From: Sphingopyxis sp.
Lineage (GTDB): Bacteria > Pseudomonadota > Alphaproteobacteria > Sphingomonadales > Sphingomonadaceae
DNA: 64,000 nucleotides
Assembly (NCBI GenBank): GCA_013823985.1
Contig: PNNB01000036.1
Coordinates: 52,003-116,002 of the forward strand
Reading direction: 5' to 3'
A program made the position numbers and the translations under genes. Positions 17,839-27,834 of this stretch are shown here, in pieces (position 1 is the stretch's first letter; each line of letters opens with the position of its first letter). Under the pieces are notes generated by a model, which did not search any database, was not told the DNA's origin, and saw only the letters and a list, made by a program, of their open reading frames with translations.

Positions 17839-19110
17839 TTACCTCCTCGGCCCAGCAATACCGGCGCGTGCTGCGCGAAGAATGATCAGTGCGATTGCTT
17901 GCATTGCTCGCTGCGTTTCCGACTGCGGAAGCTCGAGCCATTCCGACAGGCTGTGCTCCCCTTCACTTCGACCGCCTACACCAAGTGTCAATGCGGGTAT
18001 GCCGAGGCTCATCGGGATGTTCGAATCAGTCGATGCAGCGGCTAGTTGTGCTTGAAACCCATGCTCGCTTAAAGATTGAACTGCTAACGCTACTAGCGGA
18101 TGTGACGGACTTGTCTCGCCAGCGGGCCGGTTTCCTGTCAGTTGATGGGTGACGCTGACCAATCGCCCAGCTGACCCGCGAGCCACGTTTTCGGTCGCAA
18201 CGGCTGAAGCGGCCCCGCTCAAATAGCTCGCTTCGAGTTGTTCCAGATGCTGCTGTGATTCAGATCGAAGATCAACTTCAAGAACAGCTTCTGCAGGGAT
18301 GGCATTTACCGATGTTCCACCAGAAATAATGCTCGCGGAATATGTGGTGCGGGGCGTTGCCGGAACGGCGATCGCTTGCAAGGACGTCACGGTCGCGGCC
18401 AAGGCATGCACCGGATTGACCGTGCCAAATGCCGAATAACTGTGGCCACCGGGTCCGGAAAATGCCGAACGGTAGCGGCGCGAGCCGACACTGCGATTGA
18501 CGACCCGCGCCGGATTGATACCGTCGAGCGCGATGAAGGCTGTTACGCGCTCCCGATACTCGCCTTCAGTCAAGAGGTAGCGAACGCCTCTGAGATCGCC
18601 GGCCCCTTCCTCGCCTACAGTGCCGACAAACAAGATATCCGTTTGAGTCTGGATGCCGACGCTGACCATGGACCGGACAACGGCCAGCAACACGGCGAGG
18701 CCGCGCGCATTATCTGCTACGCCCGGTGCGGTGAGCCGCTGACCCGACCTGCGAACCCGAACATCGGTTCCCCCCGGAAATACTGAATCCAGATGGGCCG
18801 CCACAACGACAACATTGCCTCGGCGCCTGCCGCTTGGCAGCAGCGCCAGCACGTTACCTTCACGGTCGCGTCCAACGTCAGCAAGTCCGGCATCGGTCAG
18901 CATGCGTACGAACGCATTAGCACGGTCGCCCTCTGCAAATGGTGGAGCGGGTATCTCGGTCAGAGCGATCGTGTCAGCCACGCTGCGCTCGAACTGCTCG
19001 GCGACCAAGCGATGAAGCAACTGTTCATGACGAGCAGGGCTGGCTGCGGTACTAGTTCCCAAGCCTAGAAAGACGACCAAAGCCAGGCAGCGTATCCATG
19101 TTGCTATCAT
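17839..19110 (-). CDS. pahZ2: Exported M20-family peptidase, PahZ2-like poly(aspartic acid) exo-hydrolase
   Basis: 423 residues with a signal peptide (IRCLALVVFLGLGTSTAA). All M20 zinc ligands are visible: His106 and catalytic Asp108 in AAHLDSVFPGG, bridging Asp133 in GVADNARG, Glu167/Glu168 in TVGEEGAGD, Asp196 in ALDGINP and His386 in GEHSLSEW. The lid domain has SGPGGHSYSAF. M20A (carboxypeptidase G2-like) enzymes release acidic residues. It is the last gene of an operon with a TonB receptor and a PahZ1-like hydrolase, the pair of enzymes known from poly(aspartic acid) degradation in Sphingomonas sp. KT-1. The assignment rests on family plus context; a general acidic-peptide peptidase is the alternative. 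Confidence 0.7.
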   Translation of the reverse strand: MIATWIRCLALVVFLGLGTSTAASPARHEQLLHRLVAEQFERSVADTIALTEIPAPPFAEGDRANAFVRMLTDAGLADVGRDREGNVLALLPSGRRRGNVVVVAAHLDSVFPGGTDVRVRRSGQRLTAPGVADNARGLAVLLAVVRSMVSVGIQTQTDILFVGTVGEEGAGDLRGVRYLLTEGEYRERVTAFIALDGINPARVVNRSVGSRRYRSAFSGPGGHSYSAFGTVNPVHALAATVTSLQAIAVPATPRTTYSASIISGGTSVNAIPAEAVLEVDLRSESQQHLEQLEASYLSGAASAVATENVARGSAGRLVSVTHQLTGNRPAGETSPSHPLVALAVQSLSEHGFQAQLAAASTDSNIPMSLGIPALTLGVGGRSEGEHSLSEWLELPQSETQRAMQAIALIILRAARAGIAGPRR

Positions 19111-19155
19111 ATCCAGGGTTCCGCTCTTCTGGTCAGCAGGTAGGGGGCCATCTGG

Positions 19156-20094
19156 CTAGGGCCTGCCATCGAGCAGCCGCTCGGCATTCCGTGCCATTCC
19201 GGCATTATCGTGAGCAATGCCTTCGGCATATCCCAATTGCCAGCGCAGCCGCACATTCCGGCCAAGCGCAGCACGGCGGGCAGCGGCAAAAAAATGCTCA
19301 CCACGCGCAACGCGATGCGGGCCTTGCGCGACTGCACCGGGCTGGTCGGGCAGGTTGGGATGCGCAGGATCGTTGTCGGCGGTGCCGAGCAAAATCGTCA
19401 GCGGGCGTTGCAAAGCCCGGACAAGATCGGCCTCGGAGAGCGGCGTGTCCTTGAGCCCGAACGGGTAGCTAATCGATAAATCCGGCACCGCATATGACCC
19501 CGCGTTGGCGGAAACTGCAAGTGAATAGCGGGCTTCGGGCATGAACAAGACGAAGCGGTGGACGAATTGTGCACCGGCCGAATGGCCATAGATCCGGTAC
19601 CGGTCCACCTCCGTACCAGTCCGCGCACGAACGGCGTCGAAGAGGGGCTCGATAACCGAGAATGACCATTGCTCTCTGGGCAGAAAGTTGCCCAAAGCTC
19701 CACGGAAATTGCCGTGATTATAGGCGTTCGAACCGGGAAAGTTTACTGCGTCGAATTCCGGCACAACGATGATCTGATTGTTTCTCCGGCCGAAATCGAC
19801 CCAATCGAGCAAATAGCGTGCTCCATCACGCTGCACCCCATGCATGACGAACAGCACTGGGGTCTGGGCGCGCACGGTTTGCGGTCGATAGGACCAGACG
19901 GTTATCTGTCGTCCGCCCAGTGTTTCGAAATCGAATCGCTCAACTCCGGTCACATCCTCAAGTCGGCGAGCCGCTTCCGCGTTCGACAGCGGGACCGGAG
20001 CAACGACAGGCGCGCTAGAAGTTGCGGGTTGTGTGACCGCACAACCCGTCAACAACAGCAACAAACAGGCGATTGCCGACCGCAACGTCGTCAA
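19156..20094 (-). CDS. pahZ1: Alpha/beta-hydrolase lipoprotein, PahZ1-like poly(aspartic acid) hydrolase
   Basis: 312 residues. The N-terminus is a lipoprotein signal with lipobox LTGC (Cys18), placing the enzyme on a membrane facing the periplasm or outside. The fold resembles polyhydroxybutyrate depolymerases: nucleophile Ser172 in IYGHSAGAQF, oxyanion region VMHGVQRDGARY, probable acid in LLGTADNDP and histidine in GIAHDNAG. PahZ1 of Sphingomonas sp. KT-1 is a PHB-depolymerase-like endo-hydrolase that cuts beta-amide bonds in thermally made polyaspartate. The gene start overlaps the TonB receptor stop by four bases, and the M20 gene follows after 45 bases. An esterase with another substrate cannot be excluded. 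Confidence 0.7.
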   Translation of the reverse strand: MTTLRSAIACLLLLLTGCAVTQPATSSAPVVAPVPLSNAEAARRLEDVTGVERFDFETLGGRQITVWSYRPQTVRAQTPVLFVMHGVQRDGARYLLDWVDFGRRNNQIIVVPEFDAVNFPGSNAYNHGNFRGALGNFLPREQWSFSVIEPLFDAVRARTGTEVDRYRIYGHSAGAQFVHRFVLFMPEARYSLAVSANAGSYAVPDLSISYPFGLKDTPLSEADLVRALQRPLTILLGTADNDPAHPNLPDQPGAVAQGPHRVARGEHFFAAARRAALGRNVRLRWQLGYAEGIAHDNAGMARNAERLLDGRP

Positions 20095-23000
20095 AATGCG
20101 ACCTCGAAGCCTATGAACCCGGTGCGGCCTACAATGCCATATTGGGGAATGAAGCCATTCTGTGCATCAGGAGTGGCACCTTCAGGCACGACCGGCCCGG
20201 TATTGTTGAAGATATTGTTGATGCCACCGGTCAGGCGCAGGCGCGGATCATCGCCGATCCGAAGGCTGAACGTCCAGTCGTGCCGCCAATAGGCATCGTA
20301 GCGCAGGAATAGCGGATTTACAATGTTCCGCGCTGCCGCGTCAGCAACGCGCTCGTTGCTGGCAACAACAGGCCCAATGAAACGGGTCCGCCATTGAGTC
20401 CTAAAGCCTCGATTTTCAAATCCCAGCCGGGCCGTGAACTCGTCGCGCGGGGTATTGATTTCTCCATTGTTGAAATCGGTTTCGATGCCATTGAGGCCCA
20501 TGAAATCCGTTTCGTTCGTCAAAGAGTGCGTCCAGTCCAGCCCTAGCAAGAGATTGCCGTTCAGGCCAATACCCTCAAGACTCGGCTCGTAGCGGACGCG
20601 AACGTCGAAGCCTGACACCCGGGTCTGATTGAGATTCTGCTCGCGCTGGATGATTTCCTGGATTTCACCATCGACGCTGTTGCGCGAGATGAGCTGGCAA
20701 AAGGCATTGTTGGGAAAATCTGTAGCCGAATAGCACTGATTGAGAATCGTCTCGTTGGTGAATGCATCAATCGCGCCATTGACCCGGATGTTGTAATAGT
20801 CGGCTGACAGCGTCAGGCTGGGAATAAAGCTGGGCGTCGCAACGAAACCGACGGTGATCGTCCGCGCCCGCTCGGCATCAAGGGCCAGATTGCCGCCGTT
20901 GGGCGACCGCACATTCGTTGAATTTTGTGTGAACCGGCCGGATGCGCTAATTTCCGCAGCAATGCCCGGAACACGGCGGCAATTTGCGGCCACCGTGCCT
21001 GCCGTGGTAGCGGTAACGCCATTACAGATGTCGATAACAGTATCGGAATCGTCGCGCGGCGGCGAGAATAGCTCGGACAGGTCTGGTGCGCGCACCGCGG
21101 TGCCATATTGCGCACGGAAACGCAGGTCTTCGACCGGTTGCCAGTTAAGACCGGCACGATAGCTGAACACGGTGCCAACGTTAGACCTGCTGTAATCTGC
21201 GACACGGCCTGCCAGATCGAGGGTCAGTGACCGTGCGAACCGGACATCGCGTAGCAAGGGCACCGTCGCCTCGACAAAACCTTCGCGAACCGAGAAGCTT
21301 TCCGAAAAGCCGGGAATGCCGGCCGAGGTTGTGAAACCGGTCCGCGTTTCGTCATCGGTTTGCAGACTGGAGGCTTCGCGGCGATATTCGCCGCCAATCA
21401 CCACCCCGATATCCCCCGCAGGCAAACCGGCAAACCTGCCGGTTGCGTAGCCAAGGACGACATCCTGGAGTACGACCGAACGAAACGTTGAATCCGCCCG
21501 AATGTAGGCGACAGCCTCGGGAGAAATCGTATTGACGCCGAAGATGTTGACCGGGACGCATCCGTTCGCCCGGGCGGCGGCATCCCGGCATCGCAGCAAT
21601 GCCGTATTGGCAGGATCGACCTCAACATCCAGACCGAAACGCAGATCGCGGAGATTGACGCCGCCGGTACGCAGCTGGTTCTGTTCGAACCGGCCATAGC
21701 CATAGCTGAGTTCATAGCTCCAAGCATCGGACAAATCACCGCGCGCACCGATCCAAGCGCGCAACGTGTCACGATCATTGAAGGTTTCACGGTTGCCGAC
21801 TTCATTGAAGCGCCGCCTGAAATCAATGCCGCTCGTAGGCGCGCCGGTGCGGATCAGCGCTGGAGCCAGCGGACTTGTTCGGCTGATCCGTCCTACCGAA
21901 AAGACTGGAAAGTTGGTTGCTGGCAAACCTGTGACCGGGTCACGAACGACCACTTCGGTCGTATCGCGGATGCCGATTGGTGCCCGTACGAAGGAACTGT
22001 CGAGGTCGGAAAACTGGACTTGGAAAAACGGTTCAAACACGTCGGAAAAGCGAAACGAACCTTTTGCCGCTATTGCCAACAAGTCGCGTGGTGCCCTCAA
22101 CGTGTCTTCCGGGCGATCATTGTAGCCGTTGATCGCTGTAACAAAATTGCGCTGCAAACCGGCTTCGTTGAAGTAAAAGCTGCTGCCGCGAAACCGGCCG
22201 CCGGGAATGTCGGTGCTGAGGACTGGATTATCGACGACATTGTTCGTTGTGTCGAGCGAAGTGGGTTCGCCTGCGCGCGGCAAGCGTTGCCGGGCAAAAA
22301 TTCCTTCATCGGTCTCGTAGGTTCCCGCGACCAGGAAGTAGCCCCGATCATCGGCAAACCGCGCACCATAGCTTGCAGACAGGCTATACTCGCTGCCGCC
22401 GCCGCCTTCGGTAAGGCCGAACTGGCTGCGTCCGCGAATGCGAAAACCACGTTGATTGTTTTCGGTGATGATGTTGACAACGCCGGCCACCGCATCGGAC
22501 CCATAGACCGCAGACGCTGCGCCAGTGATCACTTCGACCCGATCGACAAAGGCTTGCGGGATTGTGTTCAGGCTCACGACGTTGCGATTGGCGGCATTCG
22601 AGACGGTGCGACGACCGTCGATCAGCACCAGTGTCCGGTTTGCACCCAGATTGCGAAGATTGACGGTTGATGTCCCGGCGTTCTGGATAGCCCCGGCTGG
22701 TTGCCCGATATTATTGTCGGCAAGCGAGACGCCGGGGACTTCATCAAGCGACTGCGCCAGATCCGTAAAGCCTGATTCAGCCAGAGACTGCGCGTTGACC
22801 TGTAGGGTCGGAACAGAGGTATCAAACGCATCGCGACGCAGCCGCGTCCCCGTCACGACGATATCGGACTGACCTTCTCGCGCGCCCTCGTGCTGTTCAA
22901 CAGGAGCAGTAGGGGGCAATGTTTGCCTTCCGCCCGATGATGCGACGTCTCCACTTTGAGCCCGGGCGGCACCACCGCGAGCGCGAAAGACACGAACGGT

Positions 23001-23291
23001 ATTGCGGTTAGTGAACCGAAAATCATAGCCGCTGCCGCGCAGCGCCTGCCGCAACATGGCACGAGCACTCAAACGCCCCTGTATGGCTGGCGCCGTTAGA
23101 GATGAAAGTTCGGCATCAAGGAAAACGATCTGGATACCTGCTGTGCGCGAAATGTCGCGCAAAGTTTGCGCGACAGACTGGCTTGGAATTGCAACGACCT
23201 GTTCGCGCGACGAGGCTTGTGCCGATGCCACATTTGGCAGCGCCAACGCCACAGTCGATACTGCAATTAACAGACTTGTGGATGCACGCAT
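20091..23291 (-). CDS. TonB-dependent transducer with N-terminal STN signalling domain
   Basis: 1066 residues. The signal peptide ends near NVASAQ. An STN (secretin/TonB short N-terminal) domain spans residues 32-104 (QSVAQTLRDISRTAGIQIVF...), the module that contacts FecR-type anti-sigma regulators in the periplasm. The TonB box DIVVTG starts at residue 143. The plug follows (STVNLRNLGANRTLVLIDGRR, GSDAVAGVVNII), then a barrel with DFRRRF-type long loops. It is the first gene of the operon with pahZ1- and pahZ2-like genes and is divergent from the aspartase fusion and the sigma/FecR pair. It probably both imports oligomers and signals their presence. Confidence 0.9.
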   Translation of the reverse strand: MRASTSLLIAVSTVALALPNVASAQASSREQVVAIPSQSVAQTLRDISRTAGIQIVFLDAELSSLTAPAIQGRLSARAMLRQALRGSGYDFRFTNRNTVRVFRARGGAARAQSGDVASSGGRQTLPPTAPVEQHEGAREGQSDIVVTGTRLRRDAFDTSVPTLQVNAQSLAESGFTDLAQSLDEVPGVSLADNNIGQPAGAIQNAGTSTVNLRNLGANRTLVLIDGRRTVSNAANRNVVSLNTIPQAFVDRVEVITGAASAVYGSDAVAGVVNIITENNQRGFRIRGRSQFGLTEGGGGSEYSLSASYGARFADDRGYFLVAGTYETDEGIFARQRLPRAGEPTSLDTTNNVVDNPVLSTDIPGGRFRGSSFYFNEAGLQRNFVTAINGYNDRPEDTLRAPRDLLAIAAKGSFRFSDVFEPFFQVQFSDLDSSFVRAPIGIRDTTEVVVRDPVTGLPATNFPVFSVGRISRTSPLAPALIRTGAPTSGIDFRRRFNEVGNRETFNDRDTLRAWIGARGDLSDAWSYELSYGYGRFEQNQLRTGGVNLRDLRFGLDVEVDPANTALLRCRDAAARANGCVPVNIFGVNTISPEAVAYIRADSTFRSVVLQDVVLGYATGRFAGLPAGDIGVVIGGEYRREASSLQTDDETRTGFTTSAGIPGFSESFSVREGFVEATVPLLRDVRFARSLTLDLAGRVADYSRSNVGTVFSYRAGLNWQPVEDLRFRAQYGTAVRAPDLSELFSPPRDDSDTVIDICNGVTATTAGTVAANCRRVPGIAAEISASGRFTQNSTNVRSPNGGNLALDAERARTITVGFVATPSFIPSLTLSADYYNIRVNGAIDAFTNETILNQCYSATDFPNNAFCQLISRNSVDGEIQEIIQREQNLNQTRVSGFDVRVRYEPSLEGIGLNGNLLLGLDWTHSLTNETDFMGLNGIETDFNNGEINTPRDEFTARLGFENRGFRTQWRTRFIGPVVASNERVADAAARNIVNPLFLRYDAYWRHDWTFSLRIGDDPRLRLTGGINNIFNNTGPVVPEGATPDAQNGFIPQYGIVGRTGFIGFEVAF

Positions 23292-23415
23292 CGCAAACCT
23301 CTCCCCTAAAATCTTTTCGTTTGGAAGATAGACGGGGCCACATCCTCAGTGCGAACCTGATACCGAATTTTTTTTGGTCGGTTCGTTTGGAGGATCGCTC
23401 TACGTCTTCCATTGT

Positions 23416-26076
23416 ATGAGCATCGACAAAACCGAAACAAAGACATCGCCTGAGTCGTCTGAGGCATCACTGGACTCAAGTGCAAAGCGCATCAACGACT
23501 TAGCGCTTGCCCTTCATGCGACGTTTCCAGCCGGTAAAACGGGGACGTTGGTTACAAAGCCGCTCACGTCAGTGCAGGACCTAACCCTCGTTTACTCGCC
23601 TGGCGTCGCGGCACCCGTAATGGCAATTGTCAACAATCCAGCCGAAGCTGACCGATTGACCTCACGGGGTAACCGCGTGGCTGTTGTGACGAACGGAACT
23701 GCCGTATTGGGACTCGGCAATGTGGGCCCGGTTGCAGCTATCCCGGTCATGGAGGGCAAGGCAGCGCTGCTCAAGCAACTCGGCGGCATCGATGGCGTGA
23801 ACATTGAACTTGCAGCCAGCGATCCGGATCAAATGGTTGCGCATGTGCAAGCGCTCGCGCCTGGATTTGCGGGTATCCTGCTTGAAGATATCAGCTCGCC
23901 TGAATGCTTTCATATCGAACAAGCCTTGCAGCAAAGTCTGGACATCCCGGTGTTTCATGATGACCAGCACGGAACTGCTGTGTCGGTCGTCGCAGCAGTA
24001 ATCGGAGCTCTGGCGCGTCAGGGCAAATCGCTTGCGCAAGCGCGTGTCGTGTTCTGCGGCGCTGGAGCCGCCGCGTTGGGCTCGGCCCGGCTACTGCTGA
24101 CCCGCGGCGTGCAGCCATCGCAGATAATATTGTGCGACGTCGTAGGGCCGCTGACCGTTGCGCGCCATGATCTCGATTCGTGGCAACGGCCATTTGCGAC
24201 TGAACGGGATATTAGTTCGATCGAGGAAGCGTTGAACGAAGCAGATGTTTTGATTGGCCTATCTGTAGCAGGTGCGATTCGGCCCGACATGCTAATCGGA
24301 ATGGCGCAAAAGCCCGTGGTTTTGGTTCTCGCCAATCCGGAACCCGAGATTGCCCCCGAAACGGTGATGGCCCATCGCCCCGATGCCATAGTTGGGACAG
24401 GCCGGTCAGATTATCCCAATCAGGTCAACAATCTACTGGCGTTTCCCTATCTTTTTCGCGGCGCACTTGATGTCGGTGCACGTCGGATCAGTGACGGGAT
24501 GCTCAATGCCGCAGTCGATGCACTGCTCAGTCTGGCTGAAGATGATCGCCTTCTGCCATGGCCACTCGATCCCAGGCTGCGGGCCAAGGTATCGGGCGCG
24601 GTCGCAGATGCCGCGCGCGCTGAGGGGTTGGCGCAGCGGGATCACGCGGCGGAAATCCGCGCTGAACCGCCGACGCGGCTAGAGCAAGATTCGCTGGGGC
24701 CAGTTAGGATCCCGTTCGAAAAGCTTTATGGTGCGCAAACGCAGCGCGCCCTTCTCAACTTTCCTTTGTCTGGCACTCCCATTGGCCGGATGCCGGCATT
24801 GATCCGCAATCTGGCTCGCGTGAAAAAGGCTGCTGCGCTGACCAATTTGGAAGTGGGCGAGATCGAACGGCCTCAGGCATCCGCCATCATCAGCGCCTGC
24901 GACGAGATCATCGCGGGGCAATGGCACGACCAGTTCGTCGTCGACGTTTTTCAGGGCGGTGCTGGCACCTCAAGCAACATGAATGCGAATGAGGTTATCG
25001 CCAACCGCGCACTCGAATTGATCGGCGCGAACCGTGGCGACTATCACAGGCTTAGCCCCAATGACCATGTGAACCGATCGCAATCGACTAACGACGCTTA
25101 TGCGACTGCGGTCAGGCTAACCGTGATAGATCAGAATGAACGACTGGTCGCAGCGCTCGGTCGGCTCGAACAGGCGATGACTGCCAAGAGCCATGAGTTC
25201 GAGCATATTGCAAAGCTTGGGCGAACCCAGCTGCAAGACGCCGTGCCCATGACGCTGGGTCAGGAGTTCGGTGCATTTGCGGCAACAATCGCCGAGGATA
25301 CTTCCCGCGCAAACGAGCTGGCGGCGCTGTTTCTTGAGGTCAATCTTGGTGGAACCGCAATTGGTACCGGCATTGGCGCGTCGGAGGCTTATCGGCAGCG
25401 CATCAGCGGCCATCTTGCCGAGGTGACCGCGCTACCGGTCAAGAATGCGGCCAACCTGGTCGAAGCCAGCTGGGACATGGGCGCGTTCGTTCTCTACAGC
25501 GGCATGCTCAAACGCGTTGGCTCGAAACTATCCAAGGTCGCCAATGATCTGCGGCTACTGTCCAGCGGCCCTCAGGGTGGGATCGGCGAAATCGCCTTGC
25601 CCGACCGGCAACCCGGCTCGTCGCTGATGCCCGGCAAGGTTAATCCGGTTATTCCCGAAGCGGTCAACCAAGTCGCCTTCCGCGTGTTCGGACTCGATTT
25701 GAGCATCACTTTCGCTGCCGAGGGCGGCCAGCTCCAGCTCAACGCATTCGAACCGCTCATCCTCTGGTCGCTACACGAGGCTGTCGATCTGCTAGTTGCT
25801 GCCTGCGACATGCTCATCGACAACTGCGTCAAAGACATAGAAGCGTGCGAGGATCGGTGTGCAAGCAATCTGGGCAACAGCACTGCGCTGGCCACGGCGC
25901 TTGTTCCAGTGATCGGATACGCACGGTCCGCCGCTGTCGCGCAATTGGCGAAGGATGCGGGAAGCCTGAGATCGGCCTTGGAAATCCTCGAACCGGCCTA
26001 TTTGGGGATCATCGACGGAAAGGCCGCGAGCTGCGATGATCGTCAAATGATTGCAACAAGCAATCAGGTCAAATAA
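23416..26076 (+). CDS. Malic enzyme-aspartase fusion protein
   Basis: 886 residues from ATG 23416 (an upstream TTG at 23374 is possible but lacks a ribosome site). Residues 20-420 are a malic enzyme: catalytic Tyr in [10 protein letters not shown], Lys in [10 protein letters not shown], metal site [20 protein letters not shown], Rossmann [13 protein letters not shown] and [13 protein letters not shown]. From about 428 the protein is an aspartate ammonia-lyase: [34 protein letters not shown] and the signature [15 protein letters not shown] (aspartase wording; fumarases normally differ after KVNP). It would turn L-aspartate into fumarate plus ammonia and, after host fumarase, malate into pyruvate. 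Two bases separate it from the sigma gene. Malic enzymes are usually fused to phosphotransacetylase, so this arrangement is unusual. Confidence 0.88.
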   Translation: MSIDKTETKTSPESSEASLDSSAKRINDLALALHATFPAGKTGTLVTKPLTSVQDLTLVYSPGVAAPVMAIVNNPAEADRLTSRGNRVAVVTNGTAVLGLGNVGPVAAIPVMEGKAALLKQLGGIDGVNIELAASDPDQMVAHVQALAPGFAGILLEDISSPECFHIEQALQQSLDIPVFHDDQHGTAVSVVAAVIGALARQGKSLAQARVVFCGAGAAALGSARLLLTRGVQPSQIILCDVVGPLTVARHDLDSWQRPFATERDISSIEEALNEADVLIGLSVAGAIRPDMLIGMAQKPVVLVLANPEPEIAPETVMAHRPDAIVGTGRSDYPNQVNNLLAFPYLFRGALDVGARRISDGMLNAAVDALLSLAEDDRLLPWPLDPRLRAKVSGAVADAARAEGLAQRDHAAEIRAEPPTRLEQDSLGPVRIPFEKLYGAQTQRALLNFPLSGTPIGRMPALIRNLARVKKAAALTNLEVGEIERPQASAIISACDEIIAGQWHDQFVVDVFQGGAGTSSNMNANEVIANRALELIGANRGDYHRLSPNDHVNRSQSTNDAYATAVRLTVIDQNERLVAALGRLEQAMTAKSHEFEHIAKLGRTQLQDAVPMTLGQEFGAFAATIAEDTSRANELAALFLEVNLGGTAIGTGIGASEAYRQRISGHLAEVTALPVKNAANLVEASWDMGAFVLYSGMLKRVGSKLSKVANDLRLLSSGPQGGIGEIALPDRQPGSSLMPGKVNPVIPEAVNQVAFRVFGLDLSITFAAEGGQLQLNAFEPLILWSLHEAVDLLVAACDMLIDNCVKDIEACEDRCASNLGNSTALATALVPVIGYARSAAVAQLAKDAGSLRSALEILEPAYLGIIDGKAASCDDRQMIATSNQVK

Positions 26077-26078
26077 CT

Positions 26079-26696
26079 ATGGCACAGCGCGTTAACCCAA
26101 ATGATGGCGCGATTGGGGAAATCAGAATCGGCGAAAAACCTTCAACCGAAAAAAGCATCATTGTTCCTATCGCAACTGCGCAATGGGACAGCTATTCCCG
26201 TGCCCTGAGGAAACATTTCCGGAGACATTTGAGCTCCGATGTTGATCTTGATGATCTGGTGCAGGAGGTTTTCGCAAAGCTGGCTGCGATGCCGGAAAAC
26301 CGGCACGTCGAATATCCGACAGCCTATATATTTAAGATCGCCAGCAATATCTTGGTAGACCGTTCCAGAGGCAGGCAGCAAGCGCTCGACCATTCGGTCG
26401 CGCTCGATGCGGAAAGCATTTTCGTCACGCGTGCTGAGCAGGAAGACTGGTGGCATTTCAACGATCTTGAGCGCGTTGTAAGTGCTGCGCTCGATGAACT
26501 CGGCCCGAATTGCCGCGACGCCTTCATTCTCAAACGCTATCATGATTTGGATACGCCGCAAATTGCCGAAAGATTGCAGATATCGCACCGGATGGTGCAG
26601 AAGCATGTCGCCAATGCGCTGGTGACCATTCACGAACATATCGTCCGTGCCACGAACTTGCCTGATCCTGTCAGCACCAAGAAGGGGCCGTCATGA
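26079..26696 (+). CDS. ECF sigma factor, FecI-like
   Basis: 205 residues. Region 2 is visible as ALRKHFRRHLSSDVDLDDLV with EYPTAYIFKIASNILVDR. Region 4 is LGPNCRDAFILKRYHDLDTP followed by the helix-turn-helix QIAERLQISHRMVQKHVANAL. It would direct RNA polymerase to promoters of the island. The gene follows the malic enzyme-aspartase gene by two bases and its stop overlaps the start of fecR (ATGA). Together with the STN receptor encoded divergently it forms a complete cell-surface signalling set. Confidence 0.9.
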   Translation: MAQRVNPNDGAIGEIRIGEKPSTEKSIIVPIATAQWDSYSRALRKHFRRHLSSDVDLDDLVQEVFAKLAAMPENRHVEYPTAYIFKIASNILVDRSRGRQQALDHSVALDAESIFVTRAEQEDWWHFNDLERVVSAALDELGPNCRDAFILKRYHDLDTPQIAERLQISHRMVQKHVANALVTIHEHIVRATNLPDPVSTKKGPS

Positions 26697-27709
26697 CCAG
26701 CCGGAAGCCCTCGCGCAGGGAAATGCAGCGGGCCGCGCAGCGCCTGGTCGAGAAAAATTTTGAGATCGATGCCGATGGCATTGCCAGAGCACCCTCGGAA
26801 GAGGTTGAACTGATAAATTTGTGGCAGGTTCTAGGGGATCTGCCGCCGCCGGAGCTGTCGTCTGACCTCCAACAAGCAAGCGTCGATCTAGCCCACGAAG
26901 AAAAAGTCGATACCGAGCCCACATGGAGAATCCCCGCATGGGAGCGCTGGGCTGCCAGCATCGTCTTTTGCATGCTCATGCTGGGCGGGCTTTTGGCATT
27001 GCAGCCTTGGACATCAGCACCGCAAGCCCGCGCCGAAACATTCGTCGCCGATCGAGCGGAGGTCCGAGATATCCGGTTAGCCGACGGGTCGGTGCTGAAG
27101 CTCAGCCCGCAGACGGCGGTCGACGTATCGTTGGAAGATGGCGCAAGACACCTACGCCTCGTCCGTGGTGAAGCGCTGTTCACTGTTGCACATGATGCGT
27201 CACGCCCCTTCATCGTACGCGTCGGCGACAGCCAAGTGGAGGCGATCGGGACAGTGTTCAACATCCGCACGATTCAGTCGGAGACTGAGGTCACTGTCGT
27301 TGAAGGGCGGATTGCGGTGACAATTGCCGGCGACGCGCAAGCAGGACCAGCACGCCGGTTGCTCGCCGCAGGCGAGCGTATCCGGTTCGGCCGCGCCACT
27401 GGCTCAGAAATGGCGGTGGCGAGTTCGACGCAAGAGGCCGCTCGGCCGGCAAACATCGAAACTGCGACCGACTGGACCCGGAATGAGCTGTCGTTTGATG
27501 GCGAGCGTCTGAGCGATGTGATTACTGAGATGAATCGGTATGGTCGCGATGACATTATCCTGTTGGAACCGACTCTAGCCGACATCCCGGTCTATGGGAT
27601 ATTGCACGGTGGCGATGTGGAAGGGCTGATGGCCGTCATTGCTGAAATTGCAGCTGAACAGGGGGTCACCAATCGGCCCGTCGCCCGTGTGGATCGGGCC
27701 TCTCGATAG
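26693..27709 (+). CDS. FecR-family anti-sigma regulator
   Basis: 338 residues: a cytoplasmic N-terminal part (about 1-80), one membrane segment near 82-103 (AASIVFCMLMLGGLLAL), then the periplasmic FecR domain (AEVRDIRLADGSVLKLSPQTAVDV, RGEALFTVAHDASRPFIVRVGDSQVEAIGTVFNI) and a C-terminal region resembling an STN-like fold (ERLSDVITEMNRYGRDDIIL). It would hold the adjacent sigma factor until the TonB receptor's STN domain signals ligand binding. Coupled to the sigma gene by an ATGA overlap. Confidence 0.9.
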   Translation: MTSRKPSRREMQRAAQRLVEKNFEIDADGIARAPSEEVELINLWQVLGDLPPPELSSDLQQASVDLAHEEKVDTEPTWRIPAWERWAASIVFCMLMLGGLLALQPWTSAPQARAETFVADRAEVRDIRLADGSVLKLSPQTAVDVSLEDGARHLRLVRGEALFTVAHDASRPFIVRVGDSQVEAIGTVFNIRTIQSETEVTVVEGRIAVTIAGDAQAGPARRLLAAGERIRFGRATGSEMAVASSTQEAARPANIETATDWTRNELSFDGERLSDVITEMNRYGRDDIILLEPTLADIPVYGILHGGDVEGLMAVIAEIAAEQGVTNRPVARVDRASR

Positions 27710-27834
27710 CAGATCGCGAAAATCGCAGAATGTGAGAATGCTGTTAAAAGGCACGAACTTATTTCCGTGACCGTCAGGTTCGTTTTAAGTCGGTAGCAGC
27801 GTCTACTCCCCATACATAAGAACGTAATCAGGGG

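Noticed and set aside
23416..26076. Reading the lyase half as fumarase
   Set aside because: The signature continues KVNPVIPE and the [19 protein letters not shown] block follows aspartases; fumarases normally read differently after KVNP. Some fumarase activity cannot be excluded.
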